Origin: Progne subis subis
Taxonomy: Eukaryota > Chordata > Aves > Passeriformes > Hirundinidae
Direction of reading: 5' to 3'
DNA length: 64,000 nt
NCBI GenBank assembly: GCA_022316685.1
Contig: JAKJHU010000030.1
Location: 14,960,018 to 15,024,017, forward strand
Shown: positions 60,667 through 64,000 of the stretch, in pieces
Position numbering within the stretch: position 1 is the first letter of the stretch
Layout: each line of letters begins with the position of its first letter
Program-made: the position numbers and the translations under genes
Notes under the pieces: generated by a model
The model's input: only the letters and a program-made list of their open reading frames with translations
Database searches by the model: none
What the model was told of the DNA's origin: nothing

Positions 60667-61814
60667 GCTGGAAATATAGGCAGATTTGGAGCTGGTTTAA
60701 TTGGCAAATAGCCCAAAGATGGTTGCCTACCTGCTCACACCTGTTACTATTTATGTGTGTGCATACTGATGCACACGTAGACTTTCTTCTATTTTTCAAT
60801 ATTCCTGCAACTCAAACACTTGCCTTGCATGAGATTTGCCTCATTGGAAGATGTCTGCTGAAATTTATTAGGAATGGCACATATATATATATATATTTAA
60901 TTTAACTGAGATATTTATCACTTTTCAATTTAACAGATACCATCTGGAAAATTATTACATAGTCATTAAACAAAATTCTTTTGCTTGGAGATTTCATGTA
61001 TGGAGAAAAGCTACAATGCAAAAATCAGATTATGGATCCAGAGAAAATGTAAGTCTCCTTCCTCATATATAATAAGATTGTTCTGACCTCTAATTTTTCA
61101 TCCCTTCCAATTCACTGAAGGGCTACACTTTGACTGCTTGATTCAAAAAGTGACATGAAAGAAGTCTGTGGTACAAAAAAAGAACCTGGTTGAGGACAAG
61201 ATTAACAGTCTAGCTGATCATGGGAACTCAGATAATTTCTTTAAAGTGTTGTTTTATGGCTTTTTCCTTCTAGTGTGAAAAAGAACTTTGCTTTGCAAAG
61301 TAACTGATAAAGCAGTTTCTGAGAGTCTGTAAAAACCATATGTCTTCTACATCAAATGTAAAGCAGCATTTATGATCATTTAATTGTTCTCTCTTTCTCC
61401 CATGCAGCCTTTAAATTGCTTTTCTTCTTTGCCTGCTTTGCCTTCCTTTTCTTCTTCACTCAACTCCCTCTCCCTCCCTGTCATCCTTGTGGCAGAGGTT
61501 GTGTGTATTGCAGCCAGGTCTGAGCTCACAGCTGCTGAAACTTCCATTTTAACTCCTTACTTCATGATTAATAGAGCAGAAAACCATTTGCCATTAGACT
61601 CCACCTGCTTTTCTTCCCTTTCTGCCCTTCCCTAACAGCAGCCAAGCCTCCACTGTGCTACCTTTAAAGGAGAGCTCACCCCTTAAAGCAAATCTTACAT
61701 CGAACACCCCATTTTGAACACTTTTAGCCCCTACTATCACTAAACCTCAATGTTCAACTCAGTTGGGGAGGGTTAGAGTGAAACAATACTGAATGTGTTT
61801 GTAATTATTCATAT
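60667..61814. other. unannotated unique sequence
   Basis: Contains the (AT)8 run at 60881-60896 and a pyrimidine-rich patch at about 61386-61490 that translates as an 83-codon Ser/Leu/Pro-rich frame. No gene was recognised. Confidence 0.5.
60881..60896. repeat. (AT)8 dinucleotide repeat
   Basis: Sixteen bases of perfect AT alternation. Confidence 0.95.
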
Positions 61815-62760
61815 GAAAGATTTATTGTAGTTTGGTTGCACAGGAAAACAGGTATGTAGCAAATTTGATTGCTATTATCTACGGTAATATGACAATATGA
61901 AAGCATAAAAGTATCATTTCAGAAAACACCTAAGAAAGAGAAGGAAAGGGTAAGAGTAGAAAAATCTCACCACCCATAGGCCTTGTGAAGAGGCTCAGCT
62001 GCCATTTCAATGTTGGTGAAAGCGATGGCCACGGTCTTAGCCAAAGTGATAGCTGCAGACTGAATCCATTAGATGGTGAGGAAACCCCCAGAATACAAAC
62101 TCTGCTGGGTTTATATTCACTCAGGCTCAAATAGGAATTCCCAGATTCCTCCCCTGGAGCAGGGAGTTTCATCTGGGTGATCTTAGGACATTTCAGGAGT
62201 CTTTGACACCTTCCATGAAGATACAGTGCAGTTGAGTCCATTACGGCCCACGGTGGCCCATCAGCAGAGACAGACACCTCCAGGCTACGTGTGAGTGCTC
62301 TGGTACTTCCCCAGCAGGGCAGTGAACACAGCTGAGTTCACTGGAGTAAGGACAGAGACAATTCCCCACCGTACAGGGTTTCTCTCTTTCTTGACTTCAT
62401 TCAACACCAGCTGTAGCCTGAAGCGGGCTGTGATAACCCTCTGAGCTTCTGCACATCAGCAGCTTCCCCCTGAATGTTTGAACCATCAGCATTCCAGTCC
62501 CCCTTCCTGTATCACTTGTGGATACATTCTCCTCCCTAGACCTGGGACGATTGGACAATAATATCCCCTTTATCTTATCTCAGGTTCCCACCACAGTCCA
62601 AATTCCAGGTATTAGGCATATTTGGGGAGGGGTGGGCTTGAGTGCTCACAAATGTTCAGCTGTGTCTTTGCAGTTTGCCATGGTGGGCAAAAGTCCTTCA
62701 ATGATTTTAGAAGGTTTAAGCCATTAACAATTTCAGTCTCTTATCCACAGCTTACTTCAA
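61815..62760 (-). mobile_element. possible ERV-derived sequence (minus strand)
   Basis: Read on the minus strand this stretch has a TATA-like aatataaacc near 62108-62117 and an AATAAA at 61821-61826. Several phrases (for example cattcaacaccagctgtagc at 62399-62418) recall passerine LTR or ERV sequence from memory. The distance between the two signals (about 280 bp) is long but possible. No TG...CA ends or target duplication were found, and no viral protein is recognisable. It could instead be unique sequence. The minus frame of 115 codons at 61930-62277 is not a gene. Confidence 0.3.
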
Positions 62761-64000
62761 TTCACAAGCCTTGGTAAATAGTTATAAGGCACTAAGTAAG
62801 AGCCACAGACACTCACTTGGAGATCCATGCAGTCTCACCATTTGTCATCCAGCCCCTTCCCATCTGAAGACTAGAACAGAAATGATGCCTTATGAAGCTG
62901 ACCTAGATATAGATCAGTAAGCTGGTGAAATCTGCAACAGAGTAAGAAAAATAAATTAACTCAGTGAGCAGCTCCATCCAAACCCCAACCTAAAGAGCCT
63001 CAAGAAACCACATTAAGATGGCAATTTGAATGAGATTTATAGCCTTCAGTACCTGGGGCACCGAGGGCTGTGAAGTCTGATCAGCCCACTCAAATCACTG
63101 CAAACACCTCTGAGCTTCCTCTCTGTGGTCTGGCAAAAAAAGGAACAGGGGAAGGGGGGTGGGAGTGATTGGCAGGGGTGGAAGTGATTGGCACCTTATC
63201 AAAGCATGAGAATGCCAAGCAGGGGAAGGATCAAAGGAAAATGCACATCATCATTTATGCTGGTCCTTCATTCCTGATAGCAGAGGGTCTAAATCCTGAT
63301 CTAGTGGGACTAAAACCCCTCTGGGACAGGGACTGTGACCTAGATCTGCAAATATGCAGATATACTGAATTCCCACTGACATTTCTTTGACCATTAGGGA
63401 CTAAATACCTTTGCTATAAATCCAAGAACCTGAAAACTTTCCTATATTTAATGTCATAACTATGCCTTATACATATGTGTGTGCACCTTTGCAATTTTAC
63501 CTCTGGTGATATAACTTAGTGCCTCAGCCTGGAAAGCCCAAGGAAACATTCCCTGGCAAGGTTCTCAATTTTCCATATTGTTAAACGGTTACCACAGTGC
63601 TGGCAAACATCTTCTCTGATAATCCCCAGACATGGCACAGGCTTGCACATGGAGCTGACACCACTGTCAACACAAAAACTGGATGTGGTCAGGCTACACC
63701 ATCTGAAATTTTCCTGGAAGACATGGGCCACCCCTCAGCAGCTGGGCTCAGCAGCAGGCAGCAAATACAGGCATGTGCCTTTATCCTCATCCAGGCATGG
63801 GCATTAAGCAACTGGCCAGGGCCACAAAAGTCTGTGGCAGCAGAGGAAATGTTATGTCCGGGGCCCTGGCTACAGGTGTTTCCTCCATCATGGAGCCAGA
63901 GCCAGACCTGCGTGGCACCCCAGGATCTCCAGTCCTCAGTTCACCCAGAGAGTTCAGCAGGAGACTTGGACTGTTTAATATGAAAGCTTTGCTGCCATTC
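62761..64000. other. unannotated unique sequence to window end
   Basis: A short direct repeat (agtgattggca) lies at about 63164-63195. A 128-codon plus frame at 63597-63983 and a 71-codon minus frame have no recognisable features. No exon or repeat was called. Confidence 0.5.

Noticed and set aside
61384..61635. 83-codon Ser/Leu/Pro-rich frame preceded by a splice-acceptor-like run
   Set aside because: The composition comes from a pyrimidine-rich patch. It has no domain and no matching donor.
1..64000. tRNA, rRNA, CRISPR array or bacterial-type operon
   Set aside because: None of the diagnostic sequences was seen on either strand, and the repeat content is that of a bird genome.

Overview
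The window looks like non-coding DNA from a bird, most likely a neoavian or passerine. The evidence is its repeats. It holds several 5'-truncated CR1 LINE fragments, recognisable by their 3' untranslated sequence, and several long terminal repeats (LTRs) of avian endogenous retroviruses, mostly solo copies. Simple repeats and A-rich tracts fill in the rest. I recognise no protein-coding exon, rRNA or tRNA on either strand. The open frames are short (at most about 217 codons), overlap on both strands and show no family motif, as expected by chance in vertebrate intergenic or intronic DNA. No bacterial-type operons, CRISPR arrays or insertion sequences were seen.

Layout. 1-8.4 kb: mostly unique AT-rich sequence, with a possible degraded LTR near 1.5-2.0 kb and a short tandem duplication near 0.8 kb. 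8.4-13.6 kb is the richest part. It has a minus-strand CR1 piece (about 8375-8612), a complete solo LTR with a perfect 5-bp target-site duplication (9169-9805), and a plus-strand CR1 whose 3' end runs into an 18-unit CTATC microsatellite (about 11600-12273). A second complete LTR follows at 12783-13633. 13.6-30 kb: unique sequence with one minus-strand CR1 (about 17638-18185), a 22-A tract, an AT-rich short tandem array and two A/C-rich simple repeats. 30-46 kb: a diverged CR1 (about 30095-30590), a 16-bp perfect palindrome (36479-36494), a 21-A tract and a short CR1 tail (45785-45875). 46-64 kb: A/C-rich and poly-A tracts, then two minus-strand LTRs with a TATA box and polyadenylation signal (about 51.05-51.48 and 56.74-57.29 kb). 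A weaker LTR-like stretch lies at about 61.8-62.7 kb.

The features do not form a pathway. The window records successive retrotransposon insertions, most of them old and incomplete. I found no convincing undescribed biological system. The most informative observations are the two LTRs with exact boundaries and target duplications, the microsatellite at a CR1 tail, and the palindrome with AP-1-like half-sites. Repeat family names rest on my memory of avian repeats, not on a database search.
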